DNA from: Wuchereria bancrofti
Lineage: Eukaryota; Nematoda; Chromadorea; Rhabditida; Onchocercidae
NCBI GenBank assembly: GCA_005281725.1
Contig: SSBO01000004.1
Location: 558,001 to 622,000, forward strand
Direction of reading: 5' to 3'
Length of the DNA: 64,000 bases
Below, piece after piece: positions 26,116 through 38,070 of this stretch (position 1 is its first letter; each line of letters opens with the position of its first letter). The translations under genes and the position numbers were made by a program. Below the pieces are notes generated by a model that saw only the letters and a list, made by a program, of their open reading frames with translations, was not told the origin of the DNA and searched no databases.

Positions 26116-26425
26116 CGTTAGGTGATTTCCCCAGGTTTCTTTCGCAGTACACAAGGTGATTTCCCCGGGTTTCTTTTGCAATTAGTAAGGTGATTCTCTG
26201 GGTATCTTTCGTTATATGATTTCTCCAGGTTTCTTTCGTAGTACGTAAAGTAATTCCCCCGGTTTAGGTTTCTTTCTCAACGCGTAGGGTGGTTCTCCGG
26301 GTTTCTTTCGCAAACCGCAAAATGATTTGCCCAGGTTTCTCTTGTAGTGCGTAAGTTGATTTCGAGTTTCTGTCGTAAGATGATTCCCCGGGTTTCTTTC
26401 GTAGTACGTAAGGTGATTGCTTTCA
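26116..26425. repeat. ~34-bp minisatellite, about 9 degenerate copies
   Basis: A unit built on GGTGATTTCCCC, then GGGTTTCTTTCG, then a variable YAGTACGTAA-like spacer recurs about every 33-36 bp (starts near 26153, 26187, 26213, 26245, 26284, 26319 and 26380). Copies differ at several bases and one is truncated. Its minus-strand reading gives a periodic Lys/Pro/Gly frame (26212-26532) that I take as a by-product. The array ends exactly at the leader acceptor of the CHORD gene. Confidence 0.88.
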
Positions 26426-26426
26426 G
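26421..26426 (+). promoter_or_regulatory. Probable spliced-leader acceptor of the CHORD gene
   Basis: TTTCAG ends 22 bases before the CHORD ATG at 26449. The bases before it (AAGGTGATTGC) are the last partial copy of the minisatellite unit, so repeat DNA forms the outron and pyrimidine tract. Trans-splicing is inferred, not shown. Confidence 0.5.
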
Positions 26427-26448
26427 CTGCTACAACAGTGAGCCGTGG

Positions 26449-28771
26449 ATGGGAGAAGAAAAATTGCTTTATTGCTACAATAAAGGATGTGGTACGAAGT
26501 TCGATCCTGGCGATAACAATAATGGTAAGCACTTGTCTTTTTGTTTCCTCTATCTTTTTATGGTCATTCTTCCAATTTTATCAATTTAAGTCGTTACTGT
26601 TCAGTTGCTTTCTTCTGTGTCGATATCATTTTGAACGTAGTTAGCACTCCTGTTTGTGACGCTTCCATCTCACTTGCATGAAAAGCATTATTACGATCAG
26701 TCCGGGCCATACGAAACAAAAATATATGAATACATTCATGTTGCATTACATAAGCATGATCTGTCAAGCTTGTATTGCGCAATCTGTCAAGCTTGTATTG
26801 CTTCTTTTTTCGCATTTTACTATTGATTTATTCCTAAATGCTGTCATTTTAATCAGATCTGAAAAAGTCAGTACAACGAAAATATAATCAAATTTATGTC
26901 TTTTTCAGATTCATGTTTGTATCATCCTGGCGCGCCATATTTCCACGATGCTTATAAAATTTGGAGTTGTTGTAATCAAAAAAGTACAGACTTCAGCACA
27001 TGGTTAAGTTTGAAGGGCTGCACACGCGGACAACACAGTAATCAGAAAGCGATAGCAGAAACGAAACCCGAAAAATTGGAAACAAAAATTAAATCCCAAT
27101 TATCAGAAGAGGTATGTGCAAGCGATATATTACTATTCATCGAGGAGCTTCTTGGATTGCAGATACAGCTTCACGTTAAAATTGATGTAGTTTAAAGCGT
27201 CTTTTTTATTTCAGTTTGATGTGAGATACATTTCAAAACACTAGAGAGTTTTGCTCTGTTCAGAACATAATGACAGAACACCTAGCAGAAAATTTATAGC
27301 TTTGTTGAGATAGGAGAAGAGAAATATTAGTCTTCCGAATGAGATTTTTGTTGACATTCGTCTAATTATTGAGACCTTTGAGTTTTTTTTTTCAAAAAGA
27401 ACTCTGAAATAAAATCCGTATAAAGAAACGTGTCACTTCCTTCAACGTATCTTCAATGACCAGATGCAGTGGTTTGTTTGCATTTCAGGTAATCGTATGG
27501 AGTGGCCTAAATAAACCCGCAGCTAGACACGATTCTTTGAAGATAATGAAAGCGATAAAGTTTGAAGTGACTGATGGCGCTTTAAAAGGCATTGAAAGAT
27601 TCAAATCTGAAATAAAAGAAGCAGAATCAGATATTCATGTCGGCGTTTCATGTAAAAATACTGGTTGCGAAAAGGTTTGTTTGATAAATAATTTTGTGTT
27701 CTGTCATATTTTTCAAAGCGATGAAACTGTCACATTTCACTGTATTTTTAGAATATGAAGTATGAGGAAAAAATCAGATATAAAAACATAAAAAAACTTT
27801 CATTATATAAAAATCAGATATAAAAATTTTAGTGTATTGTTAGTTATCCCCGTGCATTAGAAACTTATTGCTCTCAGTGATAAATGTTAAGTTTATGACT
27901 AAATTTTATGAACTCATTCCATCTCATAAAGTAGATCGAGTATATTCAAAAGGCTTAATAGTACAAAGAAATCTTGTCAGATGAAATAAAAGGAGAAAAA
28001 TTAATTCGTGGAGTGAATCATTATTTTTAGGTTTATGAAGGCGAAGAAAGCAAGGATGAGAAGTGTATGTATCATAGTGGCGTAGCTATATTTCACGAAG
28101 GAATGAAGTATTGGTCATGCTGTGAGAAAAAAACGTCCGATTTCGGCACTTTTCTTGAGCAGAAAGGCTGCACGACGGGGCAGCACTGTTGGACAAAAGT
28201 ATGAGTTGAAGTTTCAGAGGAATCATCCACGAATATGTAAGCGAAAATTGCCTTGAAAATTGGAAATCGATTCCAAAAACATATCATATATTTTTAATCA
28301 TTTAATTTAATCAACTTGTGAAGTTCATATCATGTATTTAGACAGAACGCATTGACAAAATTCGTGAAGACTGGTTTAGCGGGGGTGGCTTCATTCATTT
28401 GAATGTTTACTGTAAGGGAGCCATACCAGAGTCTTGCAAGGTGGAAAGCAATGGCCTTATATTACAAATAAAAGTCGTACATGGTTTCGGTGCAAAAGAA
28501 ACGCAATTGAATTATGAGCTTTTTGGTAGAATCAATGTAGATGCATCGAAGGTAATATTTCCTACGTAATTTTTCTTTTTCTCTCTTTTTATTAAAATTG
28601 AGATGATGTGTTCATAAATTCAACCTTTTAAGAGAATTATTAGGTTTATCAGTATCTTTTCAGGTAATAATTGGTGAAAGGAAACTGGAATTAATATTGA
28701 AACAGGAAGATATAGCAAGCTGGCCACGGTTAACGTATGATGCAAAAAGTGTTGAAGCAAAGGCTAATTGA
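26449..28771 (+). CDS. chp-1: CHORD- and CS-domain co-chaperone (CHORDC1/Morgana, C. elegans CHP-1)
   Basis: Exons 26449-26524, 26909-27111, 27489-27674, 28031-28198, 28342-28551, 28664-28771 give about 316 aa (human CHORDC1 is 332). CHORD1 (residues ~9-69) has [24 protein letters not shown] and [13 protein letters not shown]2 (~147-210) repeats the pattern with CKNTGCE, CMYHSG, YWSCC and KGCTTGQH. All the zinc-binding Cys/His positions I can line up are present in both modules. A p23/CS beta-sandwich domain follows (~218-300), with [16 protein letters not shown] and W near [14 protein letters not shown]. The family binds HSP90 and supports client folding and ROCK/centrosome control. A 23-bp tandem duplication sits in intron 1 (26759-26801). 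Confidence 0.93.
26759..26801. repeat. 23-bp tandem duplication (2 copies)
   Basis: ATCTGTCAAGCTTGTATTGC occurs twice, identical, separated by GCA, in CHORD gene intron 1. Confidence 0.9.
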
Positions 28772-29392
28772 TTATTTTTTTTTTATTTTTGTTAATTTCT
28801 TTATTTTTTTTTTTTTTTGTTTTTTAATGGATTGTAAATGTTATTACGACACAGAGAGCAAGAAAAGTACCATACAGTTTTGATGGTATTATGAAGGGTA
28901 TTATAGATAGGATCTGAGTCATAAGCTGTCGCATACCTTCACGTTTTGGTTTTTTATGCCAATGCATTTATTATTTTTCATTGTTATTTGCCATCTCAAT
29001 TTCATAAATTTAATGTTTAATTTTTAGAATACTTGAAGTTATGGTGTATAACTTTTCTGCAAGTGATTGAGAATTTTTTGTTGAAAAGAGTTTTATTAAA
29101 AGGATTTAAAGCAAATAATTTTGTTTAAAAGGCTTGTTAAAAAAGTCAAAGCAATTATGGTACCTTTGATATGAAAAACATTATTGCTTACTTCTGATGG
29201 AAATAAGTATTGTTGGAAGACTACATTTCTGTGTGTTTTGACTTTCTGATAGTGTAAAGGATTTTGAAAGTGTTTGTTGATAGTCTCCTGAAGTTACTTT
29301 TCGTGAATCATTTTGGCCGATTTGGTCCCGTATACTTTTCCCTGAGCGAACGATTTTACAGCAATGTTTTTGAGAACTGTGATTTTACAGAG
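28772..29392. other. Intergenic spacer before UTP13
   Basis: About 620 bp between same-strand genes with T-rich stretches. GATTTTACAG ends at 29390, two bases before the UTP13 ATG, and is a likely trans-splice acceptor. Confidence 0.5.
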
Positions 29393-32300
29393 ATGAAAAA
29401 TCAGGTGAACAGTATAGGATTGTCTCATTCTGTTGAAGCAATTTATACAGGTGGAGCAATCGAATGGAGTTTGGATGGGAAAATGTTATTCTCAGCTTGT
29501 GGCAATTGTGTCAGAGCGTCGAATATTGAAAATGGAAGAGAAAGGTGGTTAAGCATACCATTATTCTTTAATTTTAATGCATATTTGATTTGAAGATCAT
29601 TTGTAAGTGTATGGAAAATGTAAGGATATTTAATGACCCTGTTGGTAAGGTAGTGTATAGTAGAAGAAAAAGCAGAACAATGAATTTGCTTGCGAATCCG
29701 CTAAGCGCCATTGCGAGTAACAGATGTGTGCGATGGTTTAGGAACGTTTATGAAATATTTATTGAGTTTCCTGTTCAGCTCAATTTGATCTAAACAGGTT
29801 ATGAGTTAGTGTATGGAAAATGTAAGGAATTTGATAACAAGTGAGTTTGGAAACTTCAGTTAGCACTTTATGTCCTTTTATTTTAACGGATTTTGTTGTT
29901 AATTGCAGTTACAAGATTGGAAATGAGGAGGATCTGTTACGAATATCTACTTTCTTGTTGAACGGAAATTGCAGTTCCATCGTAGTGGCTTATACAAATG
30001 GCCTTTTACGAAATTATCGATTGCCTTTGCTAGAAAATGGGTCTGAAGTAGTAAGTCCGGAAATAATCCGTCAGTGGAAATCAACTCATTCGGCACCGGT
30101 TTTAGTCATGAAATTTTCCAGAGGTGATGCATTACTTGCTACTGGATCAGCCGATTTTGTTGTCAAGGTTTGAATTCTCAACTATGTCACCGTATAGAAT
30201 GGCAGTAGAGCTGTCAATTTGAATATGCTAAAAAATGTTATCTTACATATTCCTGGTTTTATTCCTGGTATATTTCAAAATTTATTGGTTTTGATAGCAA
30301 GTGAGTTCGGAAGCTTCAGTTAGTTGTTTAGATTTGGAATCTCGAAGAACGCAGTTGTGTTGGCTCATTAAAAGGTACAGGCGCTGTAAGTGCTATCGAG
30401 TTTCTTCATAAAGCTCGTGTAGTAGTTGGCTATAATGATGGCAGTTCATCATTATTTTGTTTAGAAACTCCAAAGAAATTGGTTTTTCGGTGGATTAACC
30501 ATACAAGGTTAGATAGATATAAATTTGTTGTATTCGTTTGTAACTTACGGGATGTCAGTTAACTTTTTCATGTTAGCTTAGAATATTTTCGATTTCGAGA
30601 AATTCATTTGTCCTAGTTTCGCACATTCATTTTCGTAGTATTTTAGCCAGATTGTAAGCATAATTATTCGACAGCTGCCGGAAGTTGTTTTTGTGAGTCG
30701 TGATCAAACATTGTCAATCGTTAATGTGGACAGCTATGAGAAAATGAAAGTGCTTCCCTTGTATGAGCCGATCGAAGCAGCAATTTTTATATCTGGATCG
30801 TTGTTAACAGTAGGAGAGGAAGGTATTTTAAAGTGTTGGAATATGGAAAACGCAAAATTACTAAGATCTGCAAATATATGTGGGTTAGTTTGTTTTTATG
30901 CAAGCAGCGTTTGCTATATAGTTTATTATATCATGTGAAACTTTGTTATGAGAATGTTTATTCTATTCCACGTGATTTTTAATTTTCAGATATGATTAAA
31001 TTATTGGTAGAATGAATAAAAAAGCTTCAGTTCCTTAGATTTTGTTTTAACTAATTCCAGCTCTCGCATCAATTCTATCACTTATAATCAAATTTGCAAG
31101 AAATTTCTATTGGCTACCTCGGATTTCAACATTTTTTGGATAGATGAAGAAACTTTCAAAATTAAGCGGCAGTTTGCTGGTTTCAATGATGAGATTTTTG
31201 ATGTTTCGTTTTTTGGACCAAAACTGGAATATTTGATTGCAGCTACAAATAGTTCTGAATTGCGTTTTTATAATGTGAATACTTGGTCTTGTCATCTTAT
31301 TACCGGTACGTTTGTTTGAAGCAGAATGAAGCATGAAATAATGTTTAGTATCTGAAAGTATTTTATAGACAATAGAATTTGTGCAGAGTGTGTATCCATG
31401 AAACATAGTAATTAATTTCATGTATTGATTTTAATTCGCAAAGTTGCAGGTCATACTGATAGTGTTCTCTCACTGTCAACTGCACTGTGGGATCCAAAGC
31501 TCTTCGCTAGTTCTTCCAAAGACAATACATTTATTATTTGGCACGTAGACTTCAACGATGGCGAAGAAATAAAAGTGGAAAAGGTGGCTGACTTGTTAAG
31601 ATTGCATTTTTATTTCATGTATTTCTAATAATATGTGGTTAATTTTTAGGTAGGTATAGCGACTGGACATACTAATAATGTCACACGTATTCGATATTCC
31701 AACGGCTCCAAGCATCGTTTCATCGTTTCAGTATCAAACGATACTACGATCAAATTGTGGCCACTAAAGAATTTCAAGGAAAAAACTGAAAAGTACTATT
31801 ATACTGATTATTTTATTTATTATTATTATTAGTTGTGGTGGTATTATTATTATTAATAATTATTATTAATAATTGGTTATTATTATTTATTAATTTTTTG
31901 TTTCATTTCTTGAAAACATTATAGTTTCTCAGTGTGATCGGAGGTGAGATCTTATTCTTATTTAACACATATTTATTCCTTTCTAAAAGTCGAATCTTTC
32001 AAGAATGTGATTTATTAGAACTTACACTTTGCTCACCTAATGCTTCTTTGCTTTCGAAAACAGCTCTTAGTGAGCTTTTTTTTCCAGTGTTCATAATGTT
32101 TCAGAGGTACTATGTGAGCTGTTTTCAGTTTGAAACTGCAGTCGTCAGCAACATTAGTTGCCCATGCAAAGGATATAACTTGCTTAGATATTAGTTTGAA
32201 TGATCGTTTATGTGTTACTGGCTCCATGGACAAGACAGCAAAGTTGTGGCATATTGATACAGATAAAATGCATTTTACCATAGGTGGCATGTTAAGTGGT

Positions 32301-34409
32301 CATCGCCGTGGAGTTTGGGATGCTCGTTTTTCACCTACCACTCAGGTAATGTTTTTCAGATAGTGTTCTTGAACTGATTCCATTATTTCGGTGCTAATGT
32401 GAGCTGTGTTATTGGTGGCAGAAGTTAGAAAACGGTTTCGAAAACTTTTATTTTTGAGTTTTGCAACGAGACATCAGAAAAGGAATGAAATGGTGGTTAC
32501 ATAAGGTTTATTCGTTAATCTGTTCAGGCTGTCATAACATGTAGTGGTGATTGTATGATCAGGATATTTTCGCTACCAAATCGAGATTGCATAGCCACAT
32601 TAGCTGGACATCCGTCTGCCGTACTTAATGTAATTCCATTTTTCTCCACGTTCTTTTTTTTCTAGATGATGAATTTTTTCCAATTACCGTCTTGTTAACC
32701 ACTTGTTTTAGAGTTCTAGTTGTTTGCTTTGCCATTTTTCAGGGAGCCATAGTGAATAGTGGAAAACAAATAATATCTGCGGATAGTGGTGGTTTACTTA
32801 AAATATGGGATATAGCTGCAAATGAATGCATCACAACAGTAGAAGCTCATGATGAGAAAATATGGGCTTTGCAAATGACAAATGACGAAAGTAGACTTGC
32901 TACAGGTATACTTTCAAGATTTTAATGTATTTCCGTGTTCACTAATTCGTCCCTCTCCCTCTCTTTCTCTCTCATTTTTTCTGTAAAGTATTGGACAGTT
33001 TAACAGGACGTGATCAATTTCCTGAATTTTCCAATGATTCTGTTGCATTTTTTTTTCCTTTTTTTCGAAAAATTACATTTGTTATGCGTTTTATTTTAGC
33101 AAGTAGTGATGGACGAATAAGGATCTGGGAAGATATTTCTGAAAAAAAACGCGAAGAAGAAGAACGTAATCGAGTAGAAAAGGCACATAGTGAACAAGTT
33201 CTGACAAATCTTATGCAGCAGAATCATTATGCTGAAGCTTTAGCATTTTCACTAACACTGACAAGACCATATAGGTATTCAAAACTTATAATTTGTTCAA
33301 ATATGCTTTTTAAATTGAATTAGCAAAAACACTATGCTGTCTTTATTGTACTGGTGTTCAGGTGAAGGACATATTTATGTGCTTTGTAGAAATTTTGGAG
33401 GCAGGAGATATTAATTTTGCTCTGCCCTGGTATTAACAGTGTTTTTGCCTAGAATGGATATTTTGCAACTTCGCCGTTCTCTTGTTAAGTAATAAAAGTT
33501 TCGAACTATTTCCGCCTATTCCTTTTGGTAGACGGCACATAGGAAGACGTAAATTTTAAGAGAGCATAATATGAGTATGTTCAAGTATTGAACAGGTAGA
33601 TTAATGAATATCGGATTATTTTACTTATAAAATTGTGAGTAGTCATACTTTGCTAATAGATTGAGCACTTTCTAGCTTGATTTTTTATTCTATTCTTTGT
33701 AGTTGCTTGAAAATAGTGCAGGGGATGATGGAGTTAAAATCAAATGAATTGCACAGTGCGGTCAAAAAATTACGGAGTGAAGAGTTAGTAGTGTTGCTGC
33801 ACTTCGCCGCCCAGTGGAATACAAACAGTCGAACAGCAGATGTTAGTATGTTATCAGTTTGAATTTCACAATTCATCCCATTTGCGCATTTTCCTTTGAA
33901 TTTTTCAGAGTTCACTACTTTTAGTGAATTCAGTTGGAGAAATATTTCTGTTAAAAAAATGTTGATAAGGAATAAGCTTTTTTCTATCTCATTCGCTGTT
34001 TGATGGACCTATGAATTGTAATAGTGTGATTCATATATAAATAAACTAAAAATAGGCGAATATTAATGACGAACGCTTGAGGTTTTTAATGTTTATTTTC
34101 AGGTTGCTCAATTAGTGCTCTATTGCGTTTTGCATTCGTTCTCTCCGGAGGAGTTATTAAAAATGCCTAACTTTGCTTCAGTGATAGAAGCATATGTTCC
34201 ATACACAACCAGGTGTGTTATATGATTTTAGTCCAGGTTTTTTTTTTTTTTTTTTCAAAGTTTGGGGAATTTAAATTATTGGTAATTTCAGTCTAACTTT
34301 AGGAAGGCTAATGAAAATTTGTAGGCATTTCGATCGATTAACAAGAGCGCGACAAAATGCCGCATTTCTGGACTATACTTTAGCGCAAATGTCGCTTTCG
34401 AACTTGTAA
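29393..34409 (+). CDS. utp13: UTP13/TBL3-like WD-repeat protein of the SSU processome
   Basis: 14 exons: 29393-29544, 29909-30167, 30332-30507, 30647-30883, 31061-31305, 31450-31583, 31650-31792, 32129-32345, 32528-32629, 32743-32905, 33100-33274, 33703-33841, 34103-34212, 34325-34409. They join in phase to about 778 aa (human TBL3 is 808). The first ~630 residues are WD40 repeats, likely two propellers, with GH...W-type ends (FIIWHV, IKLWPL, KLWHID, LKIWDI, IRIWED). Residues ~640-776 are the Utp13-specific helical domain, marked by [19 protein letters not shown] and YTTRHFDRL. The protein is part of the UTP-B/U3 snoRNP complex that processes 18S pre-rRNA in the nucleolus. PNO1, also needed for 40S assembly, starts 345 bp downstream on the same strand. 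Confidence 0.92.
29606..30326. repeat. Short dispersed direct repeats in UTP13 introns 1 and 2
   Basis: GTGTATGGAAAATGTAAGGA occurs at ~29607 and ~29809 in intron 1. A ~34-base element of the type GATARCAAGTGAGTTYGG followed by CTTCAGTTAG occurs just before exon 2 (29832-29863) and again just before exon 3 (30292-30323). The second pair links adjacent introns. Confidence 0.8.
31797..31890. repeat. (ATT)n-rich simple repeat in UTP13 intron 7
   Basis: A run of TTATTATTA/ATTAATAA interrupted by GTTGTGGTGG. Confidence 0.8.
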
Positions 34410-34754
34410 ATGGTTTTTGTTATTTTCTTGATAATGGCAACTTTCAATGATTGATCTTTTTGAATTTGTTATACAGTTGTATACCATTGTTGTTGTTGTT
34501 TTGTTTTTATATTATTGTTGTTGTTTTGAAGAATTGAACACTTTCAATAAAATTTCATTATATGTATTGTTATTTGACAGTGTTATACGTCGTTTGATAC
34601 ATTTATCGTTATTTTTATGTAATTTCATCTACATTCTTTTAAAGATAATTAGATTTCTTTAAATTATTAAGTGATCAATGATTGTAAGGGAATAGACTAA
34701 TGCAAAGTTTTGAGTTTGAACATTGATTCTTGCCGTTTTCATTTCAAGTTGGTT
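34410..34754. other. 345-bp intercistronic region UTP13-PNO1
   Basis: Short spacer between same-strand genes with a TTG/TTGTTG-rich tract (34488-34527). TTTTCATTTCAAG ends at 34748, six bases before the PNO1 ATG, and could be a trans-splice acceptor. The spacing and shared pathway suggest one operon; this is inference. Confidence 0.5.
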
Positions 34755-37700
34755 ATGGAGGAAGCAAGTGTTGAAACTGATTTACCGATAGAAACAACCG
34801 AAGATAATGACATGCCGGACTTACTGGAAACGATCCCTACACATTTTGTTACCTTGTCTCATCGAATGAAAGACGAAGACATCATTCCATCGGCAGAAGA
34901 GGGATTTGACGCGGTGAGCTTACTTTGTTAATGAATTTCAAATAGTACTCTGAAGTTTTGTAGCCCATTTTCTGTATTGCTATATTCGGTAAAATTTTTG
35001 AACTGAGCATCACGAGGTTTTCTTTGAGGGAGTTGAACTTCATTTGTTCATTTGATGAACAAGTGGATACTTTATTTTCCTGCAAAATTTCCCCCAAATC
35101 CAATAAATTGTCGGAAGCAGTCAGAAAATATCGCGATGCGAAACATGTACTTCGTTAATTTTTTTTTTTCTTTTTTTTGGTGGCTTAATATTTGTAAGCT
35201 ACTCTAGAAGTATTTGAGTGGAGATATGTTATAAAAACAATAGGCTGGAAAAGTATGCACGAAGTATTAAGCAAAATACATCACTAAAAGAGTATTTCAA
35301 AATAGAATAACTGGACTGCTTTTTTAAATTCTTCCTGTACAGTTCTAGAAAATCTAGCATTTAGATAACTGTTGACATTTTAAACAAGAACATGAAACAG
35401 CATGAAGGAGGTGAAAAGGATGGTCCCCTTTGCACTATGAAAGAGTGAGCACCCACTTTGAAGTGCTCACTTTTTCATTTTTTACCAAAGTGTACTTTCC
35501 GCAACACAGCACAAAGTGTTATGGCGATACACGCAACTGTTGCGTTTTATCGCCAACAATCGCATAAAAATGCGTTGGTTAAATTTTATTGCTTTTGGTA
35601 TATTTTTGCAATTGGTTCTACAAAAAAAGGGCATAGGGAAGGAAGACCTACCGCATTGAAACATTAGACACAAACTCTAATGGCACTCATATATAATATT
35701 CCTTTTTGCTTTTCTTTCTCTTTCTCTCTCTCCATGTGGACCTTCAAAACAGGCGCATAGATAGCAAAAATGCCATTGAAAATTTTTTTAATCAAATGGT
35801 CGGTAGCTTTTGACTGTGTTCTCTATTTAATATCTATGTATGTATATGTCCATGTATATATTGTGCTTTATGACAATGAAAAAAAAAAGTGAGGTTTGCA
35901 CTGGCTAAAGACCGCACGCAACAAGCAAATAATACTTGCAATAAATTAAAGCTGCTGTAGAAGGGAGAAGAGGCGAGATCAAAGAAATTAAAAGGGAGAT
36001 GGATATGAATTGATTTACACTGTTTATAATTAACTGGTTACAGTAAATTTCATTCCATCTGTTGGTTATTAATTTATTAATTCGCCTTTCCTTTCCCTAA
36101 TTTGCATATGGAAATGACCGGATTTGATATCTCCTTATCACCATTGCTTACTTGGTTATTGTCACTAACCTTAATTGTCATTATTCGTCCTTGTAATCGG
36201 CTGATTAATAGTTGTTTTTTTTTCAAATCACAAATCAATTTCCTGAAGTAGAAGAATCTCCTTTTTAAAGACTGGCAGCGTTTATTAAGACTGTCAAGTT
36301 CCTTCTGTTTTTTGCTTTACCAAGAGAGCAAAGAAATCCTTTTGCTTCTTGATACACCAAGTTTTGTTAATTTTCGTCAATTAGTACTTAGCATCGTTAA
36401 TTTTTGCGTGGTGATTTAATGGAGTAATGATTAATTAAGCGATAGATTACGCATAATGAAGAGCGAGGGAGGAGTTTCAGACTAAAAAATTGTGAAGTGA
36501 TTGTTAAATATTTCTTAAATTATCACATCTTTTTGAGTAATTTTATTCAAGTACCGATCGGATAAGAAAACAGTTTTCGGTGCTATGTCGGGATTTGGGT
36601 TTTATTTGTAAAAGTTATGTCCATAATTTTGCACAGTTGCGGTAGATTTCTCGTTCATTTTTTTCTTGTTCAGGTACGAAGGAGGAAAAGGAATCGTGAC
36701 AATGTTGGAATAATATCAGAAAAATCTGAAATTATTGTTGCAAAACAAACGCATCACAAGAAACATAGGGGTTTGACAAATGTTGAGGTGCGTAAAGTCC
36801 CAGTGCCACCACATCGGTATTCACCACTAAAAGAGCACTGGACAAAAATTATTTTACCAATCATCAAGCAGCTACATCTACAAATAAGGTACTTCCATAT
36901 CTCAATAGTAATTTTTTTTGCTTAAATTATATTATTTTTTTCCGTAGGAATAGAAACTGCTCATATTGTATCCTGTCATATTGCCAAGTTTCCTGATAAC
37001 AAAAATTTTATAATAATCGTATCTTCTGAGAAGTTTCTGCATTTCTTGTTCTTTTAGTACATTTCCGTTTTTTCTGTTTTAACCTAGTTTGCAATTTATT
37101 TGTTAGTCATGCTGAAATTAAAATTCAAATCGGAATAAGTTTTGTTGAAGACATTCATTCTTCTATGCATCTCATTGATTAACAGACAAACTTATTTCTT
37201 TTAGATTCAACCTGAAAACACGAAATGTGGAAATTCGTGTGTCGAATGAGACTGAGGATCCTACACATTTGCAAAAGGTTAGTTGCTTTTGTCTGAAAAT
37301 GGCTGGTTGATTTTGCCAGAAAATGTGTAATATGAAGTAGAAAGGTTGGTTTTTTGCGAAACGTGAAAATTTCATATATTTGTGTTTTCAGGCTGAAGAT
37401 TTTGTCCGCGCTTTTGTTTTGGGTTTCGATGTTGATGATGCGGTAGCATTAATTAGACTGAATCATTTATTCTTAGAAAGTTTCGAAATTAATGATGTTA
37501 AGCCACTAAAAGGAGAGCATTTGTCACGTGCTATTGGACGAATTGCTGGGAAAGATGGTCGAACCAAATTCACGATTGAAAACATAACTAAGGTTGTAAT
37601 AATTTATGAAGATATGTTAGTAATAATAAATAATGAACACTGGTTCCAATATTTCAGTGGAAGTTTACTAACTTAAACTTAATCTTTTCATTCGTATGCT

Positions 37701-38070
37701 TTGTTTGTAACTTAAATTATGTTGCAGACTCGTATTGTGCTTGCCAACAGTAAAATTCATCTACTTGGTGCGTATCAAAATATTCGGATAGCCAGGAATG
37801 CAATCTCGTCATTGATTATGGGTGTTCTTTTTTTCTTTTTATTCACATTTTAACGGAGCTATTTAAGCTATAAAGAAAGTATTTAAGATGCAGTTCCTAT
37901 TTTGTTATACGCAGAGCTGATAAGATATTCGAGGAAAGTTATAACATGTCAAAAAAAGATTCTTCTTGGTCTACATAAGTACAACAGGTAAATATGTTTT
38001 AGGTAGTCCGCCATCAAAAGTATATGGTAATTTACGAAATCTTGCAAGTCGAGCAAGTGAACGCTTGTGA
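34755..38070 (+). CDS. pno1: PNO1/Dim2-like KH-domain 40S ribosome assembly factor
   Basis: Six exons: 34755-34913, 36674-36888, 37205-37277, 37392-37592, 37728-37821, 38003-38070, giving about 269 aa (human PNO1 is 252). The N-terminus is acidic and followed by a basic RRRKRNR patch. The KH region includes [24 protein letters not shown] and GRTKFTIEN, then [11 protein letters not shown] and the hallmark C-terminal [11 protein letters not shown]. The GxxG-like loop reads GKDG where the family often has GKGG. PNO1 binds the 3' end of pre-18S rRNA, recruits the dimethyltransferase and gates Nob1 cleavage. Intron 1 is unusually long (1.76 kb) and carries a hairpin-dense block. The gene is convergent with the mab-3-like gene, with 640 bp between stops. 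Confidence 0.95.
35437..35578 (+). other. Hairpin-dense block in PNO1 intron 1 (candidate structured RNA)
   Basis: At 35437-35478 a 16-bp stem (ATGAAAGAGTGAGCAC with GTGCTCACTTTTTCAT, one G-U) closes a 10-nt loop. Short stems follow: AAAGT/ACTTT near 35487, AACAC/GTGTT (35503-35520), a palindrome GGCGATA...TATCGCC enclosing ACGCAAC/GTTGCGT (35523-35554), and CGCAT-AAAA-ATGCG (35561-35574) flanked by CCAA/TTGG. G+C is higher than in the surrounding intron. Ribosome-assembly genes often host snoRNAs, but I see no clear C/D or H/ACA boxes, so class and even transcription are unknown. Both strands also carry ~65-codon open frames here, which I regard as accidental. Confidence 0.4.

Noticed and set aside
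26212..26532. 106-codon minus-strand open frame
   Set aside because: It translates the ~34-bp minisatellite and overlaps the CHORD gene exon on the other strand. The periodic Lys/Pro/Gly pattern comes from the repeat.
29590..29793. 67-codon plus frame inside UTP13 intron 1
   Set aside because: It breaks the conserved UTP13 frame and has no acceptor in phase. It is treated as intron.
35458..35673. Open frames on both strands in PNO1 intron 1
   Set aside because: No splice support or domain; they exist because the palindromic block is G+C-richer and lacks stops.
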